Below are positions 35,960 through 46,845 of a DNA stretch of 64,000 nucleotides, one piece after another (position 1 is the first letter of the stretch; each line of letters starts with the position of its first letter). Below the pieces are notes generated by a model. It had not been told where the DNA came from and did no database searches. It saw nothing but the letters and a program-made list of their open reading frames with translations. A program made the translations under genes and the position numbers. This DNA comes from Ceratodon purpureus (taxonomy: Eukaryota; Streptophyta; Bryopsida; Pseudoditrichales; Ditrichaceae): the NCBI GenBank assembly GCA_014871385.1, contig CM026431.1:1558464-1622463 (forward strand). Direction: 5' to 3'.

Positions 35960-36560
35960 GCTGTTGACAAGGCAGTCCAAGGTAAGGAATTTGAGCACTT
36001 TTTAGACACTTTGGGAGGTCATAAAAGTAGTGCCGTTAACGGCACTTCCTTTTGACCCTCCCTTCTTATATAATTCTCCTCCCAAAACCGCTCCATGTCT
36101 AGTTTTTGCATCCTGCAGAATGGTACTTTGTTGTTGGTTTTCCGTTGACAAGGCCGTCCAAGGTAAGGAATTTGAGCACTTTTTAGACACCTTGGGAGGT
36201 CATAAAAGTAGTGCCGTTAACGGCACTCCCTTTTGACCCTCCCTTCTTATATAATTTTCCTCCCAAAACCGCTCCATGTCTAGTTTTTGCATCCTGCAGA
36301 ATGGTACTTTGCTGTTGGTTTTCCGTTGACAAGGCCGTCCAAGGTAAGGAATTTGAGCACTTTTTAGACACCTTGGGAGGTCATAAAAGTAGTGCCGTTG
36401 ACGACACTCCCTTTTGACCCTGCCTTCATATATATTTTGCTTTCAAAACCGCTCCATGTCTGGTGCATCCTGTAGAATGGTCTGTCTAACGAAACGAAGT
36501 TGATCACTTGCAAGACGTCTTGGGAGATCATAGAAGGAGTGCCATCATTGTGACATTCTT
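35960..36560 (+). repeat. Tandem array of 181-bp units with an 18-bp palindrome
   Basis: Units start near GTCCAAGGTAAGGAATTTGA. The palindrome AGTGCCGTTAACGGCACT or a derivative begins at 36,029, 36,210 and 36,391, exactly 181 bp apart, and a decayed fourth copy lies near 36,535. The first two units are almost identical, which indicates recent amplification. Its palindrome core GCCGTTAACGGC is a variant of the core in the 106-bp array. Confidence 0.93.
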
Positions 36561-36719
36561 TTCTTCCTCTTGTGATATATGTATTTTCGTGTGTAAGTTG
36601 TTGAATGTCTTGGTATTGCGTCGTGTGCCAAGCTCGGTTCCGTCTAGTGGATGACGTTGTGGTTGTTGGATGGAGAGTAGTGAATGAAGACTCTGGCCGG
36701 GCGTTCACGGAGATGATGA

Positions 36720-38170
36720 CTTTTAGGCCTTTACTTGTAAGATGTTCATGGTTTGAAATTTGGTTTAAGCTAAATTGTTAGGGGCATTCTTTCCAACTAT
36801 CGGTAACGGGAGTGGGTTTGACAAGGGAGAAGGAGCTGGATTTTCTCAACTTAGGGATGGGCAAGTGGTTAGGATCGAGAGGGACTTTGCTTGCCCAATT
36901 GCTTAATTTTGAGGAGCTCCTATCTCCCACTACCAAAAATTGCAGCGGATTCAGGAAGAGATAGGGAGGTGTATTTCATAAATAGTAAATTGAATTCATT
37001 TGTAATTGAATGGCTGGTCACTTTTGGAGAGATAAATGAGTTTTTACTTTATAAATGCCATTTATTACTCTGATTCTTCTTTTATATTTGACCCTAATTC
37101 ATTACAATTTCCGATTACTCATTGTGCTGCACATATCTATAGTGGATTTCACCTTTGAAAATATGAAGAATCAGGTGTTTGAGATTCATGTTATTACCTG
37201 GATGTTTTTTTTATAATTTTTATTTGCGTAGATGCTTCACGATCTTTTGGACACAGTCCCTAGAAATTTTCAATGCCTCTCCCTATCCAATTTCACTTGA
37301 ATGCGCTGAAAAGAAATACATGTATGGAGTGTTGAGATTGGAATACAGTTTTTCTGAAAATCTTAGTCCCAATACTCGAGCCTTACTTGGTTCTCCGCTT
37401 TGCCAAAGTATGAAAATGGAAATGTTTAAAAACAATCTATTCTGTGAATTTTCCTACAACACTCGGAATAGGAATTGCGTGGAATCTTTTATTGTTGAAC
37501 CACTGTGCATTTATGAGAATCCACGAGCGCAGTGCAAGCGAAACAAGTTGGCAAGACACTCAGAAGACTATTAAAGGGTGATTTAGCTTCACCCTTAAAA
37601 AGCTAGTTTACTGTCCAGATCTAAAGAGAAACCCACGAAATTTTTATACCCACCTAGCTAGTTCTACTTAACACCATTCTGCTCCTTTATTGCACCAGAT
37701 TTCTAAATCTCCTGCCCCTTTCTACTGACATTAAAGCAACAACCCAACAAACCCACATACATTTCCTATACCCTAACATCAATGTATACACTCAATCTAC
37801 TCAAAAGAGTCTTTGTTTTCTCATTAATCTCTACCTCATACAATCAGTCCTGCCCTGTACAGTCCTCTCCTGCCCTCATAACTACTCCTAACTTCTACAA
37901 CCCCAATTCCAACCTCCATAGTCGCACAAACTCCAAGGGGAGAGAGAGAGAGAGTGAGAGCCGCCAAGGTCTCACTCCTTACTACCCCCCCCCCCCCCCC
38001 CCCCCGCAACCCTAGCCGCCACCCTCCATCTGTCCATTTTTCATCCAAGTCAATTTTTCATCCGACTGTCAAAACTTCATCCAAAACGCAATAACTAAGA
38101 AATCCGCAGTAACTAACTGTTTTACTGCTCCTGGCAATTTAATGTTCCTGCTCCTGTTTTACTGCTCCTA
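36720..38170. other. AT-rich region, no supported gene
   Basis: Frames such as 37,179-37,574 on the plus strand have no recognisable motif. A poly-C run of about 20 bases lies at 37,984-38,005 and a short GA repeat just before it. Confidence 0.45.
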
Positions 38171-38189
38171 GGTAAAAGGCAAAAAACCC

Positions 38190-38880
38190 CTTTAACAAAG
38201 ACGACTGTCCATTATGTGATGAATGGCCGCACACTGAGGAACCTCAGTGTCGTTGGAAAATTCAGTCGGGTGGAGTCTATGTGTCTCAGTTCAGTCCTCC
38301 AAGACGTTGCAAGCACTTTCTTAAAAAACGTGAGTTCACAATGAATCCATACACATGGCCATTGGTCGAGAGACTTGGCGATTACATGGTTACAATGCTT
38401 AATGACCTTGACCATGAATTGATGCTAGTTTACGGACCGGTAAATGGGGACAAGACTGTCAGAACACTTCCATCCTGCATTCAGAGACCTTGTGCAAATG
38501 AACGTACCACAGGAGTTATCTTGAGAAGGCATTCACATCCTCATTATAGTATAGAATGGAAATGCAAGTTCATTTCTGTAGCAACAAAGAAAATCTGCAA
38601 AGATGTATTCATTTGGATACCACCTGATGATCCAACACGCATGACGTGTATTGATTGCGCTTGGAAAGCAAATGACACTGGTATTTATCTAGATACCAGA
38701 GGGTGTAACCAAGATAGACCAATATGGGTAAAACAATATGATTGGTCCAAAATTCGCGGATCAACTATGGAAGTGGAGGAAGCAAGAGCACCCATGGAAG
38801 TAGACACTGCTGGTTCAACAGTGGAGTCAGAGATTGAAAATCCAAACAAACGTCTAAAACTTGACCACACTGAATTGTGA
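38190..38880 (+). CDS. Uncharacterised protein with Cys-rich N-terminus
   Basis: The open frame begins before the first ATG (38,341) with NKDDCPLCDEWPHTEEPQC, a Cys-x-x-Cys pattern suggesting a metal-binding segment supplied by an upstream exon. It continues through PYTWPLVERLGDYMVTMLND, a second Cys/His region (RPCANERTTGVILRRHSHPH, then WKCKF and CIDCAWKAN), the motif RPIWVKQYDW, and an acidic tail ending in a basic PNKRLKL that could be a nuclear signal. I do not recognise the family. The frame is intact over about 230 codons, so it may be expressed. The true start is unresolved. Confidence 0.45.
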
Positions 38881-39073
38881 CTATAGTGAGCTGTAAAAGG
38901 TTTTCTAGAATATGCGTTGAAGGATAATCTAACCATTCATAGATATCGATAGATACAAAGTGCAACTCATGTAATTAGCCCGAATGCACATATAATTGAA
39001 AGACTCATAATATACATACATCACTACTCATATATAACTGTATTGCATTCATGATTTCTTAATCACACCAATC

Positions 39074-39598
39074 TCATCTATGCTTAGGAGAGACCCAAAT
39101 ACCATCACTAGGAATCAATTTCTCTCCTCGTTCCACCCATATTGGTTGATTTCTGTTGTCCATGAGGATCGACCTCAACTGATCTAACTCAATGCAACGA
39201 AGTTCACCAAATGACGCTATTTCTAACCTGTCATTGCGAATCGGATGTGCTAGAATCCAAGAACTCTTAAAAATATTCCAGTTCACGTTGAAGCGAAACG
39301 CTTCAAAGTCTTTCTTGGGAGTCCACTGCCCCTCTGAGTATGAATCGTAATTCCATTTTGCAAGTCGGAGGCAAGCATATTCAGTACTGTTGTCAATCTC
39401 ACTTCTCCAGAGCTTCGACACAGGACGAGCATTCTCCACATCTTCAAACGTGATCACTACTGGAGGACTACAACTTTGAATTGTACTAACACACACTGAT
39501 TCCGAGAGATCAGGTCCATCTGCCATCCGCCAAAGCAGATCCTGAAGAATTGTTTCACAAGCAACTACTTCAAAGGTATTGCTCATTCTCTCAAACAA
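39074..39598 (-). CDS. Uncharacterised ORF, possibly F-box-adjacent family
   Basis: An intact frame of 174 codons. The segment VSKLWRSEIDNSTEYACLRL followed by AKWNYDSYSEGQW resembles the region just after the F-box in some plant proteins, but the F-box itself is not visible. The end NQPIWVERGEKLIPSDGIWV shares the PIWV block with the neighbouring plus-strand ORF at 38,190-38,880. The two face each other tail to tail about 190 bp apart, so they may be diverged members of one family. Function unknown. Confidence 0.4.
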   Translation of the reverse strand: MFERMSNTFEVVACETILQDLLWRMADGPDLSESVCVSTIQSCSPPVVITFEDVENARPVSKLWRSEIDNSTEYACLRLAKWNYDSYSEGQWTPKKDFEAFRFNVNWNIFKSSWILAHPIRNDRLEIASFGELRCIELDQLRSILMDNRNQPIWVERGEKLIPSDGIWVSPKHR

Positions 39599-40255
39599 TG
39601 CCTATGAATTGCAAGATTCTGTGTATCGATTGATGACTCTAAACAAGTAGAGTCTAGACCAAAAACCTCTATGGTTTATATGGAATTGTGAGACATAAAA
39701 AGCTAGAATAGATCTTATCTATAGCCGATGGAATTATCAGTGAGGAGAAGCAATTTTGGAAAGGATAAATTTTTGAATAAGTAATACAATTATTGTACAC
39801 GATTTTTTAGAAATCTCAAGAGGATTTCAATGGCATGCTTTATAAAGTGGCAGAAGCAACGAAGCTCAACTTATTTTTAAATCTATCTTTAAAATTATTT
39901 TCTAAAGTATCAAGTGCCAATTATTCAGTGTTTTTATCGTATCCTAGATCATAGCAGGAAGATGGATTCCTATTGTCAATCGGCAAGGTATATGAAACAG
40001 AAAAAGATGTAGGATTTAAAACAACTTTAGAGGTGCATACTCAGGGCAATACGTCATCATGACGTCAGCCCTAATTTTACTTACTCCCTTTTAACTGTAG
40101 GTTAAATATGGGATGGGAGAATTTTTCCACGGAATTACACACAATTACTATAAATTATTCTAAAAATATAACTCTAAATTTAGATACTACCCACGGTTAT
40201 AGGGTATTTTTTTAATCAAATGGGTGTTCAAAGGTCAAATCTCTGCTCTCGAATC

Positions 40256-40320
40256 TTCGCTCGCCGCTCTCCGCTCGCCGCTCTCCGCTCGCCGCTCTCC
40301 GCTCGCCGCTCGCCGCACGC
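40256..40320. repeat. Minisatellite of 14-bp units GCTCGCCGCTCTCC
   Basis: About four tandem copies form the right inner edge of the nested segment. The last half-unit is part of the 20-bp inverted end. Confidence 0.85.
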
Positions 40321-41049
40321 ATGCTAACTTTCCCCGAGAGTGCTGTGCGTGAGGCGCTTTCATGGGCGGAGAGTGTTGTGATAGAGTCTGAGAGTGCTGT
40401 GAGAAGTGAGGAGTCGGAGTCTGTTGCTGGAGCCGCGATCCAGGAGTTTGTGCGATTTGCTCGGAGGAGGAGTGCAGAGGCGATTTCGCTGAGACAATCG
40501 AGGTATGTATACGATCATCATCTTCTATGTGTTTGTTTTTATGGTGTTCCGGAGAGACGATAGCGATTTTCTTGTCGGAGTTTGTCACAGAGATTAGTTT
40601 TAGGGTTTAGTAGTCATACGTCACGACATTCTGGGGTTTAGGGTTTAGGATAGACATGTCTCGTGGAATAGTGTTCAGGTGTATCTTGTCTGCGGTCGTT
40701 GTGGGTGGCCTCGCTGCTATTGTCGAAATGAAATGAGGACGACGATGTCGCCCCCGTTACAGGAGTGTCTCGCGTTGGAATTGGGAGGGAGTTCCTGAGT
40801 ATACCAATTTTGTGCATAGAATCTTAATTTCTGTCCCGATTCGTCGTTCATGTTTCGCCGAGACAACGATCCGTCGTAGAGGCTCCTTCCTGTCGTCCAC
40901 AGTTCCTGCCGAATTTTATGTGCACGGTTTTTGCTTCGCAGCTGTCTCGCAGTCTCGCCCCTGTGTCTGTGTCTCGGAAGGCCTTATAAACTTCGCATCC
41001 AGGTTACTAACCTCCGCCCCTGTTTGTTTTAGGTTGAAGTTAGCGAGAC
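40321..41049 (+). promoter_or_regulatory. 5' region of the Ulp1-like gene
   Basis: It contains a TATA-like CTTATAAAC about 65 bp upstream of the ATG at 41,050 and two telo-box-like TTTAGGGTTTAG stretches near 40,602-40,645. Six TGTCTCG/CGAGACA sites also occur. A short frame at 40,321-40,563 ends at a good donor (CGAG|GTATGT) and may be a non-essential leader exon. The assignment as promoter is by position only. Confidence 0.45.
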
Positions 41050-44000
41050 ATGGCTCCCGAGTACAGGAGGAACCTCCAGATCACGGACGACGGCGTCACG
41101 GAGGTCCACGAAAGCGACAAGAAGTTGTTTACGGAACACTACACATGGGAGGAGTGGAAAAGTTTGCTCCTGGAGTGTCATAGCGCGCCGGTGATGTTAG
41201 GACGTCGATTGTTCTGCTGCAAGCACAAATGCCGTGGCAAGAATGGGGAGCCCATGTGTGCTCAGAAGGCGCGTCTGAATACTCATAGGTGGCACGGGTG
41301 CCCCCTAAATGTCGACGCCAACGGTAACGTCATCCCAGAAAAGATGTACCCGAACCTGCTTGAGAAGAACGTTACCATTGACAAGCTGCAAGCGGGTGCC
41401 TCGCCCCAGAAGTTGGTGAGGGACTACGTGAACGAGACACAGGCTATGTCGCGGCGAGGGGAGCCGGTTAAATTCCAACAAGGCGTCTCTGCGATTCGTG
41501 GTCCGAGTGGTAGATCGCCGAAGAAGCAGACGAAGAAACCCATGAAGGCCGAGACAAAAATTGTCCCTGATAGGTTGGCTGTGAGGACTTTGGATATGGT
41601 GCTCAGCAGTTCAGATTCCGAGGCAGAGGCAGACAGTGACTTTGAGGCCTCGGACTCGCCCGTGGTGGAGCGAAGACCCTACAGTAGGCCCCGTTCATCG
41701 CCAATCCCGAGACGGCACCGACGCCTGCTGTTATCCCTATCATCCTTTCACCGCCCCGGCGAGACACATCTGCAGGCGAAGAGGACGCCACGGGAGCTGT
41801 ACCTGATACATTTGTCGTTGTTCCTCGGGCGGGACTCCCTCCTCGACAGCGAGACAAGAAAGGACGAGACATTGAAGTGAGGGCTTACAAGCCGGAGAAG
41901 GAACCCGAGGACAGGGAGTTTAACTCTCGGAAAAACAAACGCAAGACAACCCCGGCACAGAAGGTCCCAGCGGCAAGGAGCGAGACAAACACGACGGCAG
42001 CGAAGCGACGGAAACCATCGGACGAGAAACCGCCATCCCCAATCCGGCACGAGACAGCCGGATACGTCTCGGATACGTCCCGGATACGACTCTGATATGC
42101 CCGTCTCCACTCCCACTGTCCACACAGAGGATACTGGAGCGGTGGCTATGGTGGTCGACGAGGCCCCGATGGAGGTTCCCCTGAGCCCAATGTCCGCCTT
42201 AATGCGAGACAAGGAGAAGGTTGTGGAGGAGGCTCAAGAGGCAGCGGAGTCCCTGTTCACACTAGATCCAATTCGCGAGCCCGAGACACGCTTGGGACAC
42301 ACGGGCCTCACCATCCTAACGGATTACGGGCTTTTTGGGGAGGAGAGGGAGTTCCACACGTGGGACAGGGGAACTCTTCGGACCAGACTCGGGGAGTTCT
42401 TGAAGAAGGAGGGGCGCGAGACAATCATCTCGCTTACCTACTTCCGATTCCAGAAGTTGAATCGAAAGGTACGACATCTCCTCCCTGGAATTCTCAACTT
42501 CTTTATTTTATAATAACTTGTATTTGTCGTTAATATGTTGCAATATTTTAATTCTTTTTCGTCTATCTTTCATACTTGTCTCGCACTTCAATCTGTGCCT
42601 CAAGGTTGCTAACGGGGGAGGACTGCCGTACTCTCTGAATTGCAGAATTCTCTATACTCCGAGAGAGATAGCGGTCTAGCGGCAGATCTTTCTGAAGTGT
42701 TGGACACCGGGGAAATGTCCGAGACAGAGATGGACCGTCTCCCGAACGCCTCCATGGACTACTACGTCAATGTCCAAGACTGGAAGAAACACGAGGAGGC
42801 CGTAGATGCCCAGCGCCTTCATAACGCCAGATTGAAGGAGAAATTCATCGCGGACAGGGTTGCAGCGTGGGAGGAGTCCAAGGCTGGGGAGTTGGAGGAA
42901 GTGTCATGGGGTTGGAATCCCCTGTACCACATATGCGCGAAGAACCCCGCTGTCTCGGAGAGGCTACCTCCCATGCCCTGGAAGCACAACGGAACGGAGG
43001 CACGAGACGTGGTCAAGGCACTCGGTATGAGACGGACGCTGCCAGTCAGAGCAGGTCTGGAGGCAAAGATCGTTCGCGTTTTCCTCCTCGTCCACAATAT
43101 TCGGTACAAGTCAGTATAGTCTACTTGTTTATTTTTATTTTTTTGTCCTGAGGTACTTTATTGAATTCAACCTAATTTAAAATAAAAAAAAACCGTCACG
43201 GGCCCCTCATATTTTCCTCGTGCTCTGGTATAACAGCTCAGCGGACCCACTGCAAGGAGCACTGGACAAAAGTGTCCAGGAGAAGTTGTCTTCGCCTGGA
43301 GCTCTAGACACAGCGAGGTGTCTCGTTCAGGCCGCTGGGAGTACACTTTTCGCTGCTGATCCAGTCGCCGAGACGGAGACGTCGGACGCCATTACAGCAG
43401 CATGCGTGTCCCTCCACAGCGGTGTCTCGGATGCCCTGCAGGCGTGGCTCCTGACAGTCCAGGCTCGGGCACTGGAGGACTTTGCATCTTCCGAGACGGA
43501 ATCCTTCATGACGGTGTGGCAGTTGACGGCGCCCGTCTCGGAAGAGGTATTCCCAGAGTGCTTGAAGATTTTGCGGCGAGCATTAAGTCGACGGGAGGAC
43601 CTAGATCTCCGTTGGATCCCTCTTGCGGATGGTAAGTTCATATCCGACACAGAGGCCATGTTCTGATGTCTTGTAGTAAGAATGTCTCGGAAACAGTTCA
43701 GTCGTTCCGAAGCTAACGGCGTGGACCCTGTTTGCAGAGCCGGCCTGGGCCTCTGGTTTGCGCAGTGCGTTGTCAGTGCGCACTTTCTTGAATGGTGTCG
43801 CTCAAGACCGGTGGTCCGCTGCCGAGACAGCTGTTGACGGGGTTTCGCGAGACAGGTTGGTGTACGGCCACTTGAACGTTCATGGTCACCAGATACCTGT
43901 CGACGAACCTGCACAAGAGTCGGAAGGGACCGAGACAGCGAGCCCTTCATCCCCATATCATAACAAAATGAATGAGGTTGTTGACCTGGCCTCCTTGGAT

Positions 44001-45817
44001 TCGCCTCGCCGGTACGAGAGCCCGCGAAAGGAGACTGCCTCATTCGAGACAGTGGCAGCCGCGAAACCCAGAGGTGAGTGTCCCGGAACATGGACCCAAG
44101 AATTGCGAGACGGGTTCAGTTCCCTGCCATTGGGCGATGGCATTCCCTCTACATCCCAGATGGACTGTTTCGGATTCTCGCAATTACTTTCTTGCACACC
44201 AACTCATCATACAGTGTCCAGAGGAACATTAATTAAAGGGGGTTGCAATATTGTGTCTTTACTAGACGCAGTGGCGGCGTCCGAGACAGTGGTCGAGGAG
44301 GACAAGGAGCCCGAGTCAGACGAGGGACAGTCCTCTGGAATTGGGTCACGAGAGGAAGGACTCAAGATTTGGGACCTCGACTTTGGCGCACCAATACCGC
44401 CGAGTAAATTGAAACCGGGGAGCCACTAGATTTTTAAATTCATGGACCCTGCCACGCCTGTTCCGAACACATTGGAGCCCCCGAAGGATTTCAAGACGGA
44501 GCTTGTCTCGGAGGGAGTACAGATGGATTGGAAGGCAGTGCTTGGCGTATTGATGATTCCATTCCACGTTGGCTGCTTCAAGTAAGTTCTTAAGTTCATA
44601 AATGGCATGTTTTATTACTCATGGTATGTTTAGGCTCGTTGTGTCCATGTTTTTTATTCTTGAAAATGTTTCGGGGTGTCCCGAGATCATGTTCCTCTAG
44701 CGCTGTCCAGGTTCTACCCTGTCTCGGATCTAACATGATCACTGTCTAGTATTTCAGGCAAGGGCATGTGGACGAGACGGAGTACGGGGATTACATCATC
44801 TACTTTGGTAACGACCCACGGATTGCCGTGAAGATCCGTGTCCTAGTCCAAGAGTGGGAGTGCGTACTCAGACCACAGGCGTGCATGATTGGGCCATTCG
44901 TGGACCTCCTCCTTCGGCACTTGGTTCTGAGATTGCCGGACCACGTCGCGAGACAGTATGTGGTGGCAGAATCCAACGTCAATACTGTCTTGGCTGCGCA
45001 CATCCTGGAGTGCAACGGGGACTGGGAATGGCTGGGGAGTTTCGGAATCCGGTGGCTCTCAGGTTGCAATGGCCAGGAGAACACGTTGGTGATCCCTTAT
45101 TGCGATAAGGATCACTGGACCCTGTTTGTTGTGGAGCAAGACACGACATATCACCTTGGATCGCTCCTCCACATACACGACACGGAGGCTCGAGACAACT
45201 TCGTCACGTTGGTGCACATCGCGTGGGCGAGCTCCAGGGGAATTGTTCCGGGATCGCAGGACTGGTGGAAGGTAGTGTCTCGCGGATGTGTCTCGCTCAA
45301 GGCTCCGAACCAGAAGGAGTCATGGGAGTGCGGATACGCGATGAGTTTCCAGTTTTGGCAGTACATGGTCACTCGTGGATATGCTTGTCGTTTCCCGAAG
45401 CCTGCGGAGAAAATGAAGAAGAAGTGGTGGTTGAAATGGACTGGGCAGCAAATGCAGTTGTGGTTCATGGAGCAGCTGTACATCGAGACAGCCCGTGCGG
45501 ACGACAGATTACCAAGACCGAGGATCTGCGGGACTAGTTTGAATGACTTGCCTAACCTGATGGAGGTGGATATCGTTGTCCCGGACTACGTCACACTTAA
45601 AGGCGGGGTCCAAGTGTTCGGTATTTTGCCTGCGATGTCTCGGACCGGGTACACAGTGGATGCGTTCCACATCCGTGAACCACGAGCACCACGTTCTGAG
45701 GAGGAGGAAGACACAAAGACGAGGCTCGGAAGCGCCACCAAGTCCAGGAAGTCTAAGCGTGAGAAATTTGAGAAGATGATGCACTCTCCTTCAGGCTCGG
45801 CGAGACGACGGCTCTAG
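41050..45817 (+). pseudogene. MULE-borne gene with C-terminal Ulp1-like cysteine protease domain, interrupted
   Basis: Exons by splice phase are 41050-42468, 42646-43109, 43237-43631, 43738-44073, 44272-44581 and 44758-45817; the internal joins from 42,468 on keep frame. The N-terminus has a Cys/His-rich segment (RLFCCKHKCRGKNGEPMCAQ and HRWHGC). The last exon has the C48 peptidase signature: His in KDHWTLFVVE, Asp in LHIHDTEA, then Gln and Cys in PNQKESWECGYAM. It ends in a basic tail. Ulp1-type enzymes remove SUMO or related modifiers; KI-MULEs carry such domains. Breaks: the frame shifts near 41,700 and near 42,085, and a TAG lies at 44,427-44,429. Small unseen introns could explain the first two. 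A restart at the ATG of MDPATP (44,442) would still give an intact protease half. Confidence 0.8.
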
Positions 45818-46270
45818 ACTGCGTTTTTCTTTTGGGGCGAGACAGGCAGGAGACTTGTACAGGACTGCTCAGTACATAGTACCAGTTTTGGGGATGGGAG
45901 CGAGACGTAGAGTTGTAGAGATGTAGTGCATAGTTGAAGGACACAATGACAGTGTATAGATGAATGGTATAGTCCGAGACAGTCCAAGGAAGGGGAGTGA
46001 CTGTCTCGCCTCTCGTTTGTAGTGGACTCCCTGTGAGTAGTTGAGAGCTCAGTGTCTCGTATGTGGGATGCTTGGCTCCCAGGGGTCGGAGAGGAAAGAA
46101 GAAATTTTTTTGTACAAAATTTTCCACGGGAAACCGTGTGACGTATAATTAGAAAACGGAAGATTCTTTTACATACGATACTTGTCTACATTGCGCATAA
46201 AAGAGTATCGATAATTCCTAAACTTCTATCCGAGACAGAACTTCAAAAAATTCGCTACAACACAATCTAG
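45818..46270. other. Convergent intergenic space inside the MULE
   Basis: The 3' ends of the Ulp1-like gene (plus) and of the gene at 46,273-46,734 (minus) face each other here. The stretch is rich in TGTCTCG/CGAGACA sites and contains no gene. Confidence 0.6.
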
Positions 46271-46272
46271 AG

Positions 46273-46734
46273 CTACAGTTTACCGAATGCTGATGGTCCT
46301 AGCATCCTCCTTGACCTAGTGGGGTTCCAAGGGGTGAGACACATGCCCACGTACGTAAGGGACTCGTAGTCGACCCCGTCTCGTCTCGAGACAGTTGGTG
46401 TTCGGGACTGCCCGCCAAGGTATTGTCTCGGTTTACGGTACACGTCCACCTGATTCCGTTTCGCACAGCTCATTCTCCGAGACGATAATGCTATATCATA
46501 TGATGCCTCCAAAAACAATTGCTCCAGTACCTCTAAAGCGTCGGCCTCCAATTCCTGGAGATCACAGCAGTCTGTGGCACCCGAGACAGGCCCCTCTGGA
46601 TGAACTCCCGGGACCGGGTCTTCCCTCCCATTGAAGAAGTTAACGTTCATGGACTCCATTCTGCGAACCCAAATTGAACGCCAAACGCGAACTACGAAAA
46701 CTGGTACCCCGTGATTATGAATCCCACTCAACAC
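46273..46734 (-). CDS. Uncharacterised ORF downstream of the MULE transposase
   Basis: An open frame of 153 codons on the transposase strand. An acidic helical stretch (LQELEADALEVLEQLFLEAS) is followed by a basic C-terminal part. It could be a last exon of the transposase transcript or a small separate gene. No homology recognised. Confidence 0.35.
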   Translation of the reverse strand: MLSGIHNHGVPVFVVRVWRSIWVRRMESMNVNFFNGREDPVPGVHPEGPVSGATDCCDLQELEADALEVLEQLFLEASYDIALSSRRMSCAKRNQVDVYRKPRQYLGGQSRTPTVSRRDGVDYESLTYVGMCLTPWNPTRSRRMLGPSAFGKL

Positions 46735-46845
46735 CAGCAGAAATAAAAGAAAGTACGAGTCGTGGTGGGTATACTTATAGGTAGAGATCCCGCTGTCCCG
46801 ATCCGAGACACATCGAATATAGAAATCCGAGACAGGGACGTGGGG

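Larger units (their letters stand above)
30050..40320. mobile_element. Probable nested insertion with 20-bp inverted ends
   Basis: The left edge reads GCGTGCGGCGAGCGGCGAGC and the same 20 bp end the segment, inverted, at 40,301-40,320. GAGCAGAGATTTG (30,066-30,078) and ACCCTATAACCGTGG (near 30,190-30,204) also recur inverted, near 40,236-40,248 and 40,191-40,206. Inside, the DNA is AT-rich and almost lacks the CGAGAC motif that saturates the MULE on both sides. I infer a separate element or a captured segment. No target duplication is apparent, so a rearrangement that created an internal inverted repeat is an alternative. Confidence 0.5.

Noticed and set aside
36002..36417. Repeated 62- and 68-codon ORFs on both strands
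   Set aside because: They are frames of the 181-bp tandem unit and repeat with it; no independent coding evidence.
40600..40650. Interstitial telomere repeat (TTTAGGG)
   Set aside because: Only one or two units occur, in a promoter-like position; a telo-box is more likely than telomeric DNA.
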